Shown one piece after another: positions 26,017 to 36,179 of a stretch of 64,000 bases of DNA. The first letter of the stretch is position 1; each line of letters begins with the position of its first letter. The stretch covers positions 186,001 to 250,000 of the forward strand of contig NZ_AUFN01000010.1 in NCBI RefSeq assembly GCF_000426525.1, in the 5' to 3' direction. Made by a program: the position numbers and the translations under genes. Source of the stretch: Nocardioides alkalitolerans DSM 16699. GTDB lineage: Bacteria; Actinomycetota; Actinomycetes; Propionibacteriales; Nocardioidaceae. The notes under the pieces were generated by a model. It made no database searches. It was given only the letters and a program-made list of their open reading frames with translations, and was not told the origin of the DNA.

Positions 26017-26835
26017 GTGCGCGTACTCGTCACCGGCGCTGCCGGCTCCCTCGGGCGCGTCGTCGTCCCCGGCCTCACCGCGGCCGGGCACGACGTCGTC
26101 GGCCTCGACCGCTCCCCCGCTCCCGCCGGGGAGGACCTCCCCTGGCACACCGTCGACTGCGCGGACCCCGACGCCGTCGCCGCCGTCTTCGCCCTCCAGG
26201 CCGACGCGGGAGCGCCCCTGGCCGCGGTCGTCCACCTCGCGGGCAACCCCGGGGAGGGCAGCCTGGCCGAGTCGCTGACCTCCCACACGGTCACGACGGC
26301 CGCGCTGCTCGACGCGATGGTGGCCCACCACGTCGACCGGATCGTCTACGCGTCGTCGAACCACGCCGTCGGCGGCACGCCCCGCTCGGCGGCCGGGCCC
26401 GAGGGCGTCGTGGGCGTCGGCACGGCCCCCCGCCCCGACACGTTCTACGGCGCCGCGAAGGTCGCCGCCGAGGCGGTGCTCAGCCTCTACGCCGACCGCT
26501 ACGGCATCGACGCGGTGGCCTGCCGGATCGGCTCCTTCCTCGAGCAGCCGACCACGGTCCGCCACCTGGCCACGTGGCTCTCGCCCGCCGACTGCGTGCG
26601 GATGGTCGAGGCCTCCCTCACCGCGACCGCGCCCGGGTACGCCGTGCTCTACGGCATCTCCGCGAACACGCGGGCGTGGTGGGACCTGGAGGCCGGGCGC
26701 GCGCTCGGCTACCACCCCGCCGACGACTCCGAGGCGTGGGCCGACCAGATCGCCGACCGCGCCGAGGACGAGGTCGAGGCAGCGCGCGTCGGCGGCCCGT
26801 TCGCGACCGAGGAGTTCTGGCGCCCGGCGTTCTGA
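26017..26835 (+). CDS. NAD-dependent epimerase/dehydratase family, uronate-dehydrogenase-like
   Basis: A 272-residue extended short-chain dehydrogenase. The cofactor motif is GAAGSLG (7-13). The active site shows S113/S114 in YASSNHAVG, Y144 and K148 in DTFYGAAK. The SSNHAVG motif, RIGSFLEQPTTVRHLATWLS, and the ending LYGISANTRAWWDLEAGRALGYHPADDSEAWAD closely follow known uronate dehydrogenases, which oxidise galacturonate or glucuronate to aldarolactones. No other uronate pathway gene is nearby, so the substrate stays tentative. The gene is monocistronic. Confidence 0.7.
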   Translation: MRVLVTGAAGSLGRVVVPGLTAAGHDVVGLDRSPAPAGEDLPWHTVDCADPDAVAAVFALQADAGAPLAAVVHLAGNPGEGSLAESLTSHTVTTAALLDAMVAHHVDRIVYASSNHAVGGTPRSAAGPEGVVGVGTAPRPDTFYGAAKVAAEAVLSLYADRYGIDAVACRIGSFLEQPTTVRHLATWLSPADCVRMVEASLTATAPGYAVLYGISANTRAWWDLEAGRALGYHPADDSEAWADQIADRAEDEVEAARVGGPFATEEFWRPAF

Positions 26836-26866
26836 CCGGCCTGCGGCCGACGGCCGGTAGCGGGCC

Positions 26867-26897
26867 TTGACTTCGAGTGCGCTCGAAGGCGGACACT
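26867..26897 (+). promoter_or_regulatory. MerR-type operator/promoter of the merR gene
   Basis: TTGACT (26867-26872) and GACACT (26892-26897) are 19 bases apart, the long spacing MerR regulators correct by twisting DNA. Between them is a dyad with arms CTTCGAG and CTCGAAG (26871-26888, central bases imperfect). Confidence 0.75.
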
Positions 26898-26903
26898 GGC
26901 CCG

Positions 26904-27322
26904 ATGTCGTCGTACTCGATCGCTGAGGCCGCCCGGATCTCCGGCCTCACCACCCACACGCTGCGCTACTACGAGCGCGACGGGCTGATGCTGCGTCCCG
27001 TCGAGCGGGGAGCGACGGGCCACCGGCGCTACAGCGACACCGACCTCACGTGGATCGACCTCGTGACGCGGCTGCGCTCCACCGGCATGCCGATCCGGGA
27101 GGTACGGCGCTACGCCGACCTCGTGCGCAGCGGCGCCGGCAACGAGGCCGAGCGGCTCGACCTGCTCCGCGGCCACCGCAGCGCGGTGCTGGCGCAGCTG
27201 GCCGAGGTCACCGACCACCTCGGCGCGATCGACCGGAAGATCGGGATCTACGTCGACCGGCTGGAGGCCCAGGGCATCGGCCCCTTGACTTCGAGCGCGC
27301 TCGAAGGCGTTGACTCGTCGTC

Positions 27323-27326
<4 letters not shown>
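26904..27326 (+). CDS. MerR-family transcriptional regulator
   Basis: A 140-residue regulator. The N-terminal winged helix is [30 protein letters not shown] with the [24 protein letters not shown] segment; a coiled dimer helix follows ([27 protein letters not shown]). No metal-binding cysteines are seen, so an organic or redox signal is likely. The ATG at 26904 is chosen because the earlier GTG (26877) lies inside the operator. The C-terminal tail [12 protein letters not shown] is encoded by the operator of the next gene. The stop overlaps the reductase ATG. Confidence 0.9.
27285..27315 (+). promoter_or_regulatory. MerR-type operator/promoter of the aldo/keto reductase
   Basis: TTGACT (27285-27290), a 19-base spacer and TTGACT (27310-27315) as a poor -10. 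The 18-bp dyad CTTCGAGCGCGCTCGAAG (27289-27306) is perfect and nearly identical to the one before merR. It lies wholly inside the 3' end of the merR coding sequence. Confidence 0.75.
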
Positions 27327-28369
<1,043 letters not shown>

Positions 28370-28388
28370 CCGGCGGTCCGGCCGGGCC

Positions 28389-29396
28389 TCAGCGCGGCAG
28401 GACCGCCGGGCGCCGCATCCACGTGGTGACGAGCGGCCGGTAGCCCATCGACGACCAGAACGGCACGGACCACGCGCTCACCCCGGCGTGGTGCAGCAGG
28501 AGGGCCGCCCAGCCCGCCTCGCGGGCGGCGGCGGCCGCCGTCGCCGCGAGCACCCTGCCGAGCCCGGCCGAGCGCAGCCGCGGGTCGACGAAGGCGCTGA
28601 CGAGGTAGCCGACCGGGCTCAGCCAGGTCGCGTCGGAGACCCAGGCGGCCGCCTCGGGCGGGTTCACCTGGCAGAGCCCGACGGGTGCGCCGTCGAGCTC
28701 GGCGATCCACGTCCAGCCCTCGTCGCGGCCGATGGCCTCGGCGAGCTCGGGCTCGAGCTGGGTGCGGGCGTCGGGCCGGGGCGGGACGTACCCGAAGCCC
28801 GTCTCCCAGCGGTGGAGGGCCAGCGTGCGGTCGAGCAGCCACGGCAGGTCGTCCAGGGTCGCGGTCCGCACGCGGACGCCCTCGGGCGGCCGGGTCCAGG
28901 CCTCGGGGTCGGCCCGCTCGAGGCTGCGGATCGCCAGCACCGACGCGGGGCCGAAGTGGCGTCGTACGAGCCCGGCCACCAGGGCCTGGTCGCGACTGGC
29001 GAGCGACACGGTGGCGGAGGTCTCGGGGTCGGTCGCGAGCGGGTCCCGGGCGACGAGGTCGAGCCACTGGTCGAGCACGCTGCCCCAGCCGGCCTGGAGG
29101 TTGCCGCCGTCGGCCGCCCCAGCCCGCACCGCCAACGTGTGCGTCCGACGGCTCACCCAGAGGGCGTCGCTCTCCCGCACCGTCGCGAGCCCCACCACGT
29201 CGGCGTCCCGCCCGGCCAGCGCCGCCGCGGCCGGGGTGAGCACGGCACCCGCGAGGCTCCCGTCGTCCCCGCCCGGCGCACTCACCCGCACGAGCCCGTC
29301 GACCTGCTGCAGGCGGCGGACGTGCCGGTCGTGGGCGGCCACCAGCTCGGCGCGGTCGTCGGGGTCGGGCACGGCGTCGTCGAGAACAGTTCTCAC
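28389..29396 (-). CDS. GNAT-family N-acetyltransferase
   Basis: A 335-residue protein. The C-terminal half carries a GNAT fold: VRVRTATLDDLPWLLDRTL, LVSAFVDPRLRSAGLGRVLAATAAAAAREAGWAALLLHHA (acetyl-CoA loop RSAGLG) and WSVPFWSSMGYRPL. The N-terminal half looks like a degenerate second GNAT domain (VVGLATVRESDALWVSRRTHTLAV). GTG start. Convergent with the reductase and 27 bases downstream of the HEAT-repeat gene. The substrate is unknown. Confidence 0.75.
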   Translation of the reverse strand: MRTVLDDAVPDPDDRAELVAAHDRHVRRLQQVDGLVRVSAPGGDDGSLAGAVLTPAAAALAGRDADVVGLATVRESDALWVSRRTHTLAVRAGAADGGNLQAGWGSVLDQWLDLVARDPLATDPETSATVSLASRDQALVAGLVRRHFGPASVLAIRSLERADPEAWTRPPEGVRVRTATLDDLPWLLDRTLALHRWETGFGYVPPRPDARTQLEPELAEAIGRDEGWTWIAELDGAPVGLCQVNPPEAAAWVSDATWLSPVGYLVSAFVDPRLRSAGLGRVLAATAAAAAREAGWAALLLHHAGVSAWSVPFWSSMGYRPLVTTWMRRPAVLPR

Positions 29397-29423
29397 CCGA
29401 CCGATCCTGCCACCGCGTGCGGA

Positions 29424-30034
29424 TCAGTCGAGCAGACGCTCGAGGTCAGGACGGTCGAGGCGCCGCGCCACCCGGGCGACGGCGCCCGCCGCGATCCGTC
29501 GCACGGACGGGTCCGCGTCGTCCAGGAGCCCCACCACGACGTCGACGTGCTCCGTGTCGCCGACGACACCGAGGCACCGCACGGCCTGGCCCCGCACGCG
29601 CGGCAGCGGGTGCCCGACCAGGAGGGTCGCCGGACCGGCCGCTCCGGACAGCTCGTGCCGCACCGCGACCCTCAGGCACGCCTCCGCCGGGCGCCAGTCC
29701 GGGTCGCCGAGCCCACGGACCACGGCGGCGGCCACCTCCTCGTCGGGGACGGGCCGGACCGTCCAGGCGTGGAGGATCCCGCGGGCACCCCAGGCACGCG
29801 GCCAGAGGTCGGCCCAGGTGGAGCGGCTCAGGAGGGCGCCGTCCGCCCGCGGGTCGGGCGGGAACGCGAACCGGTGAGGTGGGGCAGGACGTCGAGGTGC
29901 TCCTCGCGGGGCGCACCGTCGAGCAGCGCGACGCACCGCCGCAGCACCTCTGCCTCGCCGACCTCGTCGACGAGGCCGGCGACGAGGGCCCGCAGCGGCA
30001 CCGTGAGGTCGTGCGGGGGGACGAGGGGCGGCAC
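29424..30034 (-). pseudogene. HEAT-repeat protein gene split by a frameshift
   Basis: Two overlapping frames make one sensible protein. From a GTG at 30034 the first frame encodes about 55 residues (PLRALVAGLVDEVGEAEVL, then EEHLDVLPHLTG), then runs out as a low-complexity Arg/Ser tail. From about 29870 the adjacent frame continues with FAFPPDPRADGALLSRSTW and HEAT-like repeats ending LRVRGQ-type helices (PRVRGQAVRCLGVVG, VRRIAAGAVARVARRL). Restoring one base at about 29870-29872 would give a single protein of roughly 204 residues. It is either a real disruption or a sequencing error in a GC-rich stretch. HEAT repeats mediate protein binding; the function is unknown. Confidence 0.6.
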
Positions 30035-30067
30035 GGCACCATCCTCATCCCCCACCGGCCCACCGGC

Positions 30068-30079
30068 TACCGTGCGCTC
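30068..30079 (+). promoter_or_regulatory. Leaderless promoter -10 for the phospho-sugar mutase
   Basis: TACCGT at 30068-30073, six bases, then ATG at 30080. Confidence 0.5.
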
Positions 30080-31789
30080 ATGACTCTCCGGTCCACCGAC
30101 GACGCCTCCCGCTCCGCCCTGCTCGACGACGCACGCGCCTGGATCGCGGAGGACCCCGACGCCGAGACGCGGGCGGAGCTGGAGGCCGTCCTGGACGCCG
30201 CCGAGCGTGGCGCCGACGACGCCCTCGCCGACCTGGCCGACCGCTTCTCCGGGCCGCTCGAGTTCGGTACGGCGGGCCTGCGCGGCGCGCTGGGCGCGGG
30301 CCCCCACCGGATGAACCGCGTCGTCGTGCTCCGGGCCGCGGCCGGGCTCGTCGCCCACCTGAAGGCGAACGGCGCGGGCCCCGAGGACTCGGTCGTGATC
30401 GGGTACGACGCCCGCCGCAACTCCGACGTCTTCGCCCGTGACACGGCCGAGGTGGTCACCGGCGCCGGTCTGCGCGCACACGTGCTGCCGCGGCCCCTGC
30501 CGACGCCGATCCTGGCCTACGCCATCCGGGAGCTCGGCAGCGTGGCCGGCGTGATGGTGACGGCGAGCCATAACCCGCCCGCCGACAACGGCTACAAGGT
30601 CTACCTCGGCGACGGCTGCCAGATCGTGCCGCCGGCGGACGCCGAGATCGCTGCGCGGATCGCGGCCGTGGGAGCGCTGGCCGACGTGCCCCGGGGCCCC
30701 GCCGGCAGGGTGCTCGACGACTCGCTGGTCGACCGCTACCTCGACACGGTCGCGGAGCTGGCCGTCGACGGCCCGCGCGACCTCGTCACCGTCTACACCC
30801 CGCTGCACGGCGTCGGCGCCGTGCCCGTCGTCCAGGTGCTCGAGACCGCCGGGTTCGACACCCCCCACGTGGTGGAGGCCCAGGAGGAGCCCGACGGCGC
30901 GTTCCCGACCGTCGCGTTCCCGAACCCCGAGGAGCCCGGCGCCCTCGACCTCGCGCTCGAGCTCGCCGTCCGGGTCGGTGCCGACCTCGTCATCGCGAAC
31001 GACCCCGACGCCGACCGCTGCGCCGCCGCGGTGCCCGTGCCGGGCGGCGCCGAGGCCGGGTGGCGCATGCTCCGCGGCGACGAGGTCGGGGCGCTGCTCG
31101 CCACCCACCTCCTCGCGCGCGGCGCCACCGGCACCTACGCCTGCTCGATCGTGTCGTCGTCCCTGCTCGGCAAGCTCGCCGCCGCCGGCGGCCAGCCGTA
31201 CGTCGAGACCCTCACCGGCTTCAAGTGGATCGGACGCCTCGAGGGTCTCGCGTTCGGCTACGAGGAGGCGCTCGGCTACTGCGTCGACCCGTCGTCGGTG
31301 AGCGACAAGGACGGCGTCTCGGCCGCCCTGCTGCTCTGCGAGCTCGCCGCGTCGCTGAAGGCGGAGGGCCGCACCCTGCTCGACGCCCTCGACGACATCG
31401 CGCGCACCCACGGCCTGCACGCCACCGACCAGCTGTCGGTGCGCGTCACCGACCTCGACGTCATCGCCACGGCGATGCAGCGGCTGCGCACGACGCCCCC
31501 GACGGAGCTCGGCGGCCTCGTGGTGCTGGAGGCCGAGGACCTCGCGCTCGGCTCCGCGGCCCTGCCGCCCACCGACGGCCTGCGCTACCGGCTGGAGGAC
31601 GGCGCCCGCGTCATCGTGCGTCCGAGCGGCACCGAGCCCAAGATCAAGTGCTACCTCGAGGTCGTCGTACCGGTCGAGGAGACCCCCGACGGCGAGGCGG
31701 CCCGTGACGCGGTCGACGCCGCGCGCATCGTCGCCGCGACGCGGCTCGACGCCCTGCAGCAGGGCGTCAAGGCGGCGGCGGGGCTCTGA
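30080..31789 (+). CDS. pmmB: Phospho-sugar mutase (phosphomannomutase/phosphopentomutase type)
   Basis: A 569-residue alpha-D-phosphohexomutase. S163 in TASHNPP is the phosphoserine; DPDADR (near residue 309) binds Mg2+; GYEEALGY is the sugar loop; [10 protein letters not shown] (near 513) binds phosphate. The length matches the PGM2/PmmB subgroup, in which several members are phosphopentomutases. Its position next to deoC, and the PNP and adenosine deaminase genes, suggests it converts (deoxy)ribose-1-phosphate to the 5-phosphate. Annotations as phosphomannomutase are therefore uncertain. Confidence 0.88.
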   Translation: MTLRSTDDASRSALLDDARAWIAEDPDAETRAELEAVLDAAERGADDALADLADRFSGPLEFGTAGLRGALGAGPHRMNRVVVLRAAAGLVAHLKANGAGPEDSVVIGYDARRNSDVFARDTAEVVTGAGLRAHVLPRPLPTPILAYAIRELGSVAGVMVTASHNPPADNGYKVYLGDGCQIVPPADAEIAARIAAVGALADVPRGPAGRVLDDSLVDRYLDTVAELAVDGPRDLVTVYTPLHGVGAVPVVQVLETAGFDTPHVVEAQEEPDGAFPTVAFPNPEEPGALDLALELAVRVGADLVIANDPDADRCAAAVPVPGGAEAGWRMLRGDEVGALLATHLLARGATGTYACSIVSSSLLGKLAAAGGQPYVETLTGFKWIGRLEGLAFGYEEALGYCVDPSSVSDKDGVSAALLLCELAASLKAEGRTLLDALDDIARTHGLHATDQLSVRVTDLDVIATAMQRLRTTPPTELGGLVVLEAEDLALGSAALPPTDGLRYRLEDGARVIVRPSGTEPKIKCYLEVVVPVEETPDGEAARDAVDAARIVAATRLDALQQGVKAAAGL

Positions 31790-31844
31790 GCGACGGCCTC
31801 CCCGGCGGGGCCCTCCGGCGGTCGGCGGCAGGTCCTCCGGGTCC

Positions 31845-31857
31845 TATGCTTGCGGGC
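31845..31857 (+). promoter_or_regulatory. Leaderless promoter -10 for deoC
   Basis: TATGCT at 31845-31850, then seven bases, then GTG at 31858. The ATG at 31846 is part of this -10 and is not a start codon. Confidence 0.6.
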
Positions 31858-32559
31858 GTGACCGACGCGACGCAACCGACCCCGCCCACCGCCGAGCAGA
31901 TCGCGGGGATCATCGACCACACCCTCCTCAAGCCCGAGGCCACGCGGGCCGACGTCGCCGCGCTCGTCGCGGAGGCCGTCGAGCTCGGCACCTTCTCGGT
32001 GTGCGTCTCGCCGTCGATGCTGCCGCTCGACCTCCCGGCCGGCAGCGACCTCAAGGTCGCGGTCGTCTGCGGCTTCCCCAGCGGCAAGCACACCTCGGCG
32101 GTCAAGGCCGCCGAGGCCGCGGAGTCCGTCGCGGCGGGTGCCGACGAGATCGACATGGTCATCGACGTGGGTGCGGCGCTCGAGGGGCGCATCGACGACG
32201 TCCGGGCCGACATCGCCGCCGTCCGGGCCGCCGTGCCCGCCCCCACCGTCCTCAAGGTGATCATCGAGTCGGCCGCCCTCGACGACGACACCATCGTCGC
32301 CGTCTGCCGCGCCTCGGCCGACGCCGGCGCCGACTTCGTCAAGACCTCGACCGGGTTCCACCCCGCGGGCGGTGCCTCCGAGCACGCGGTGCGCCTGATG
32401 GCCCGGACCGTGGCGCCCGACCTCGGGGTGAAGGCCTCGGGCGGTGTCCGCAGCATCGAGGACGCCCGCACGATGGTCGCCGCCGGCGCCACCCGCCTCG
32501 GCGTCTCCGGCAGCCGCGCCCTCCTCGCCGGCGCGTCCGGCGGCGGCGCGGGCTACTGA
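31858..32559 (+). CDS. deoC: Deoxyribose-phosphate aldolase
   Basis: Cleaves 2-deoxyribose-5-phosphate to glyceraldehyde-3-phosphate and acetaldehyde. 233 residues, usual length. [12 protein letters not shown] opens the barrel. D103 (DMVIDVG), the Schiff-base lysine K162 (DFVKTSTGF) and K192 (GVKASGGVR) are all present. The start follows from the leaderless promoter. It lies between the mutase, which supplies its substrate, and the kinase fusion. Confidence 0.95.
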   Translation: MTDATQPTPPTAEQIAGIIDHTLLKPEATRADVAALVAEAVELGTFSVCVSPSMLPLDLPAGSDLKVAVVCGFPSGKHTSAVKAAEAAESVAAGADEIDMVIDVGAALEGRIDDVRADIAAVRAAVPAPTVLKVIIESAALDDDTIVAVCRASADAGADFVKTSTGFHPAGGASEHAVRLMARTVAPDLGVKASGGVRSIEDARTMVAAGATRLGVSGSRALLAGASGGGAGY

Positions 32560-32576
32560 CCGGCCGACCGGCACCC

Positions 32577-33827
32577 GTGCGCGCGCAGGTCATCGTGCTC
32601 GCCGGGCCCTCGGGGTCCGGCAAGTCCCGTCTCGCCGAGCGGCTCGGTCTCCCGGTCCTGCGGCTCGACGACTTCTACCGCGACGGCGACGACCCGGCGC
32701 TCCCCCGCGTCACCGAGGGCGCCAACGCCGGCATCGTCGACTGGGACCACCCGGACTCCTGGATCCTCGACGACGCGCTCGAGGCCCTCGAGACGCTGTG
32801 CCGCGAGGGCACCGTCGATGTCCCCGTCTACGAGATCGCGGCGAACGGCCGCACCGGCACGCAGCACCTCGACCTCGGCGGGTCGCCGCTGTTCGTCGCC
32901 GAGGGCATCTTCGCCGCCGAGATCGTCGACGCCTGCGTCGAGCGGGGGCTGCTCGCGGCGGCGTACTGCCTCACCCAGCCCCCCGCCGTGACCTTCTGGC
33001 GCCGCCTCACCCGCGACCTGCGCGAGCACCGCAAGCCGCCGCTCCTGCTGGTCCGCCGCGGTCTGGCGCTGATGCGCGCGCAGCGGGAGGTCGTGGCGCA
33101 CGCCGTCGCCCACGGCTGCACGCCGGCGACGACCCACGAGGCGTTCGGGCTGCTGCGGGCGCTCGCGGCCGAGGTGGAGTCCCGACCGCGCCACCCGGCG
33201 GCCTCGCTCGCCAGCGTGCTGGCCGGCTTCGTGCAGCCGGACGCCACCACGTGCGGCTCGTGCTGCCTGGTGGTCGCCCACCTGCACCACTCCCCGGCGT
33301 ACGCCGCCGCGGTGCTCGGTGCCGCCGATCCGCAGGCACGGCTGCGCGAGGAGGCGCTCGACGTGCACGACGCGACCAGCCGGCTGCGGCTGGCCGGCGA
33401 GACGCAGGTGCCGTGGCCCCGCGCCCTCGGTACGGCGCCCTGGGCCGCCGCCCGCCACCTGCGGCGGGTCTCGGGGCGGCCGGGCACGTCGTACGCCTGG
33501 GTGCGTCGTGGCGACGACCTCTGGGAGCAGATCAGCGCCGCGGTCGACGCCGGGCACCCGGTGCCGCTGTACGTCGGCAGCCGGACGATGCCGCGGCACG
33601 TCGTGCTCGTCACGGCGGTCGACGACCACCACCTCACGGCCTACCAGCCGGGCCGCGGCGGCCTCGTGCAGGTCACCCGCGGGCAGCTGACGCGCGACGA
33701 GCTCGGCGCGCTGGGCTGGCCGGTGGCCTGGGGCGCGGTCCTGCCGACCTCGACGACCGGGACGGCACGCCGACGTGCGGCGTGGCGCCCCGCCCGCCTC
33801 AGCGCAGCGCGGCGTACCCCGGCTTGA
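32577..33827 (+). CDS. P-loop (uridine-kinase-like) domain fused to a C39-peptidase-like domain
   Basis: A 416-residue protein in two parts. Residues 1-205 form a P-loop kinase: [41 protein letters not shown], resembling uridine kinase. Residues 215-400 look like a papain-fold C39-like domain: [17 protein letters not shown] places a cysteine near 226, and [21 protein letters not shown] places a histidine near 341, the order expected for a Cys-His pair. No stop or strong start separates the halves. The GTG is 18 bases after deoC. Its last 29 bases overlap the end of adenosine deaminase on the other strand. The joint function is unknown. Confidence 0.75.
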   Translation: MRAQVIVLAGPSGSGKSRLAERLGLPVLRLDDFYRDGDDPALPRVTEGANAGIVDWDHPDSWILDDALEALETLCREGTVDVPVYEIAANGRTGTQHLDLGGSPLFVAEGIFAAEIVDACVERGLLAAAYCLTQPPAVTFWRRLTRDLREHRKPPLLLVRRGLALMRAQREVVAHAVAHGCTPATTHEAFGLLRALAAEVESRPRHPAASLASVLAGFVQPDATTCGSCCLVVAHLHHSPAYAAAVLGAADPQARLREEALDVHDATSRLRLAGETQVPWPRALGTAPWAAARHLRRVSGRPGTSYAWVRRGDDLWEQISAAVDAGHPVPLYVGSRTMPRHVVLVTAVDDHHLTAYQPGRGGLVQVTRGQLTRDELGALGWPVAWGAVLPTSTTGTARRRAAWRPARLSAARRTPA

Positions 33828-34920
33828 TGACGTCGGTGATGAGCGCGTAGCGCTTGTCGTAGTGAGTGAACGCCGACTTCATCGCGTTCGTGGTGAGCCA
33901 CTCCAGGCGGTCGAGGCCGAAGTCGAGCTGCGTGTGCAGCTGCCACATCTCCTCGGTCATCGACGTCCGGCTCATCAGCCGGTTGTCGGTGTTGACCGTG
34001 ACACGGAAGCGGAGGTCGGCCAGCAGCCCGATGGGGTGCTCGGCGATCGAGGGCGCCGCCCCCGTCTGCACGTTCGAGCTGGGGCACATCTCGAGCGGGA
34101 TGCGCTTGTCGCGCACGTAGCTGGCGAGGCGGCCCAGCGTCACCGAGCCGTCGTCGCCGACCGTGATGTCGTCGATGATCCGGACGCCGTGGCCGAGACG
34201 GTCGGCGCCGCACCACTGCAGGGCCTCCCAGATCGACGGCAGCCCGAAGGCCTCGCCGGCGTGGATCGTGAAGTGGGCGTTCTCGCGGCGCAGGTACTCG
34301 AACGCGTCGAGGTGGCGGGTGGGAGGGAACCCGGCCTCGGCGCCCGCGATGTCGAAGCCCGTGACCCCGCGGTCACGCCAGGAGACGGCAAGCTCCGCGA
34401 TCTCCCGCGACATGGCCTGGTGGCGCATGGCGGTGAGCAGCTGCCGCGCGACGATCGGCGTGCCGGCCTCGGCGGCGAGGGCCATGCCCTCCTCGAAGCC
34501 CGCCTGGACCGCGGCGACGACCTGGTCGGGCGTGAGGCCCTGCTCGATCATGAGCTCCGGGGCGTAGCGGATCTCGGCGTAGACCACGCCGTCCTCGGCG
34601 AGGTCGGTGACGCACTCGCGGGCGATGCGGGTGATCGCGGGGGCGGTCTGCATGACGGCGACCGTGTGGGCGAAGGTCTCGAGGTAGCGCACGAGGGAGC
34701 CGGAGTCGGCGGACTCGGCGAACCAGTCGGCGAGGGCCTCGGCGCCGTCCGCGGGCAGCTCGTGACCGATCTCGGCGGAGAGCTCCACGATCGTCTGGGG
34801 ACGCAGGCCGCCGTCGAGGTGGTCGTGCAGGAGGACCTTGGGCACGCGCCGGATCGTCTCGCGGGTGAGCGGGGCGGCCGGGGTGGTGGACCGGGCGGAG
34901 GAAAGAGTGTTCTCGACCAT
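33799..34920 (-). CDS. add: Adenosine deaminase
   Basis: Deaminates adenosine and deoxyadenosine to inosine forms for PNP. 373 residues. The Zn ligands H32 and H34 are in [19 protein letters not shown] supplies the third histidine and catalytic Glu region; LGHGVRI and NTDNRLMS hold the catalytic His and Asp. It is convergent with the kinase fusion, with a 29-base tail overlap. In mycobacteria the add, PNP and pmmB genes also cluster, which supports the assignment. Confidence 0.95.
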   Translation of the reverse strand: MVENTLSSARSTTPAAPLTRETIRRVPKVLLHDHLDGGLRPQTIVELSAEIGHELPADGAEALADWFAESADSGSLVRYLETFAHTVAVMQTAPAITRIARECVTDLAEDGVVYAEIRYAPELMIEQGLTPDQVVAAVQAGFEEGMALAAEAGTPIVARQLLTAMRHQAMSREIAELAVSWRDRGVTGFDIAGAEAGFPPTRHLDAFEYLRRENAHFTIHAGEAFGLPSIWEALQWCGADRLGHGVRIIDDITVGDDGSVTLGRLASYVRDKRIPLEMCPSSNVQTGAAPSIAEHPIGLLADLRFRVTVNTDNRLMSRTSMTEEMWQLHTQLDFGLDRLEWLTTNAMKSAFTHYDKRYALITDVIKPGYAALR

Positions 34921-34994
34921 GGCTCATCTTGGCAGTCGACGACGGTCCCGGCCGATTCGGCGGCCCGCCTCACCGGCTGCGGGCCGGCGGCCGC

Positions 34995-35000
34995 TAGGTT
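34995..35000 (+). promoter_or_regulatory. -10 box for the MaoC gene
   Basis: TAGGTT at 34995-35000. Here, in contrast to the leaderless genes, a leader of about 38 bases with a GCAGGGGG ribosome site separates it from the ATG at 35044. Confidence 0.5.
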
Positions 35001-35043
35001 TGACCCCGAGCAACCGACCGGTACACACGCAGGGGGTACGACG

Positions 35044-35496
35044 ATGCGCACGTTCCACACGCTCGACGAGGTGTCCGCAGCCGCGGGCGAGGAGCTCGGC
35101 GTCTCCGACTGGGTCGAGATCGACCAGGCCCGCGTGCAGCAGTTCGCGGACGCCACGGGCGACCACCAGTGGATCCACGTCGACCCCGAGCGCGCGGCCA
35201 CCGGCCCGTTCGGCGGCACGATCGCGCACGGCTACCTGACGCTGTCGCTCGTGCCGATGCTCGGCGCACTGGTCGTCGCGTTCGAGACACCGGGCGCCAA
35301 GCTCAACTACGGCGTCAACAAGGTGCGGTTCCCGCAGCCCCTGCTCGTCGGCCGGCGCGTGCGCGCCCACGTCTCGCTCGGCGAGGTCACCGACCTCCCC
35401 GCCGGCAAGCAGGTGCTGCTGCGCTACAAGGTCGAGATCGAGGGCGAGACCAAGCCCGCCTGCGTCGCCGAGACCGTCGTGCTGCTCCTCGCCTGA
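35044..35496 (+). CDS. MaoC-like (R)-specific enoyl-CoA hydratase
   Basis: A 150-residue single hot-dog-fold hydratase. The catalytic pair D40 and H45 is in FADATGDHQWIHVDPERA, followed by FGGTIAHGYLTLSL and LNYGVNKVRFPQPL. It hydrates trans-2-enoyl-CoA to the (R)-3-hydroxy form, and may link beta-oxidation with other acyl pathways. The gene is monocistronic and followed by a very strong hairpin. The physiological substrate is not defined by the sequence. Confidence 0.9.
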   Translation: MRTFHTLDEVSAAAGEELGVSDWVEIDQARVQQFADATGDHQWIHVDPERAATGPFGGTIAHGYLTLSLVPMLGALVVAFETPGAKLNYGVNKVRFPQPLLVGRRVRAHVSLGEVTDLPAGKQVLLRYKVEIEGETKPACVAETVVLLLA

Positions 35497-35529
35497 CCGC
35501 CGCACGCAGCAGGTCGACCCGTACGACGA

Positions 35530-35567
35530 CGAGCCGGCACGGACCCCCGAGGGTCCGTGCCGGCTCG
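35530..35567. terminator. Strong bidirectional terminator
   Basis: A 17-bp perfect stem, CGAGCCGGCACGGACCC (35530-35546) with its complement at 35551-35567, loop CCGA. It lies between the convergent MaoC and Asp/Arg-rich genes. Confidence 0.8.
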
Positions 35568-35592
35568 CTGCGTCGTGCGGGGTGAGGACCGG

Positions 35593-36111
35593 TCAGTCGT
35601 CGTCGCCGTCGTCGTCGTGGTCGTCGTGGTCGTCGTCGTGGCGGTCGTCGTCCCGGTCGTCGCGGTCGTCGTCGTCACCACGGGGGGCGACGGCGGCCGG
35701 CGGGGCGGGGCGCGGGGTCGGTACGGCGCTGGGCGCGGCCGGGCGGGGCGCCGGGGCGGCGGCCGGGCCGTCGTCGTCGCGGTCGTCCCGATCGTCACGC
35801 CCGTCGCGACCGTCGTCGTCACGCCCGTCGTCGTCCAGGGGCCCGGCCGTGGGCGGGGCCGCCGGGGCCGGCGGCGTGGGGGCGCCCGTGGCGGGCGGTG
35901 CGGTGGAGGGTGCGGTGGGCGGGGCGGTGGGCGGTGCGGTGGGGCCGGTCGTCGTGTCGTCGCCGGCGTCGTCCGACGCGGAGGCCGAGGACGCGGCGAC
36001 GGTCGTCGGCCGGTCGGAGCGCGGGTCCCCCACGTCGGGGAGCGCGAGCATCACGGCGCCGGCCATGCCGAGCAGGGCGACGAACCCGGGAAGGATGAGC
36101 TTCATCAGCAT
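35593..36111 (-). CDS. Small anchored or secreted protein with Asp/Arg-rich tail
   Basis: A 172-residue protein. One N-terminal hydrophobic segment (LILPGFVALLGMAGAVMLAL) acts as signal or anchor. The rest is low complexity: a PTAPPTAP-type stretch, two clusters of alternating Asp and Arg (DDRDDRDDD), and an Asp/His-rich end (DDDHDDHDDDGDDD) that could bind divalent metal. ATG at 36111 is preceded by GAGGAA; a second ATG at 36105 is possible. Codon repetition may inflate the apparent length, but the promoter-side repeats and ribosome site support a real gene. Function unknown. Confidence 0.6.
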   Translation of the reverse strand: MLMKLILPGFVALLGMAGAVMLALPDVGDPRSDRPTTVAASSASASDDAGDDTTTGPTAPPTAPPTAPSTAPPATGAPTPPAPAAPPTAGPLDDDGRDDDGRDGRDDRDDRDDDGPAAAPAPRPAAPSAVPTPRPAPPAAVAPRGDDDDRDDRDDDRHDDDHDDHDDDGDDD

Positions 36112-36179
36112 GGGGAGTTCCTCTCGTGCGACCGGCGAGCGGGCCTCGTGGTCGATGAGGACGACACTGCCGGGCTGCG

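Noticed and set aside
26877..26903. An earlier GTG for the MerR regulator
   Set aside because: It is inside the MerR operator, upstream of the probable transcription start.
31846..31857. ATG start for deoC four codons upstream
   Set aside because: It forms part of the TATGCT -10 box; transcription would begin after it.
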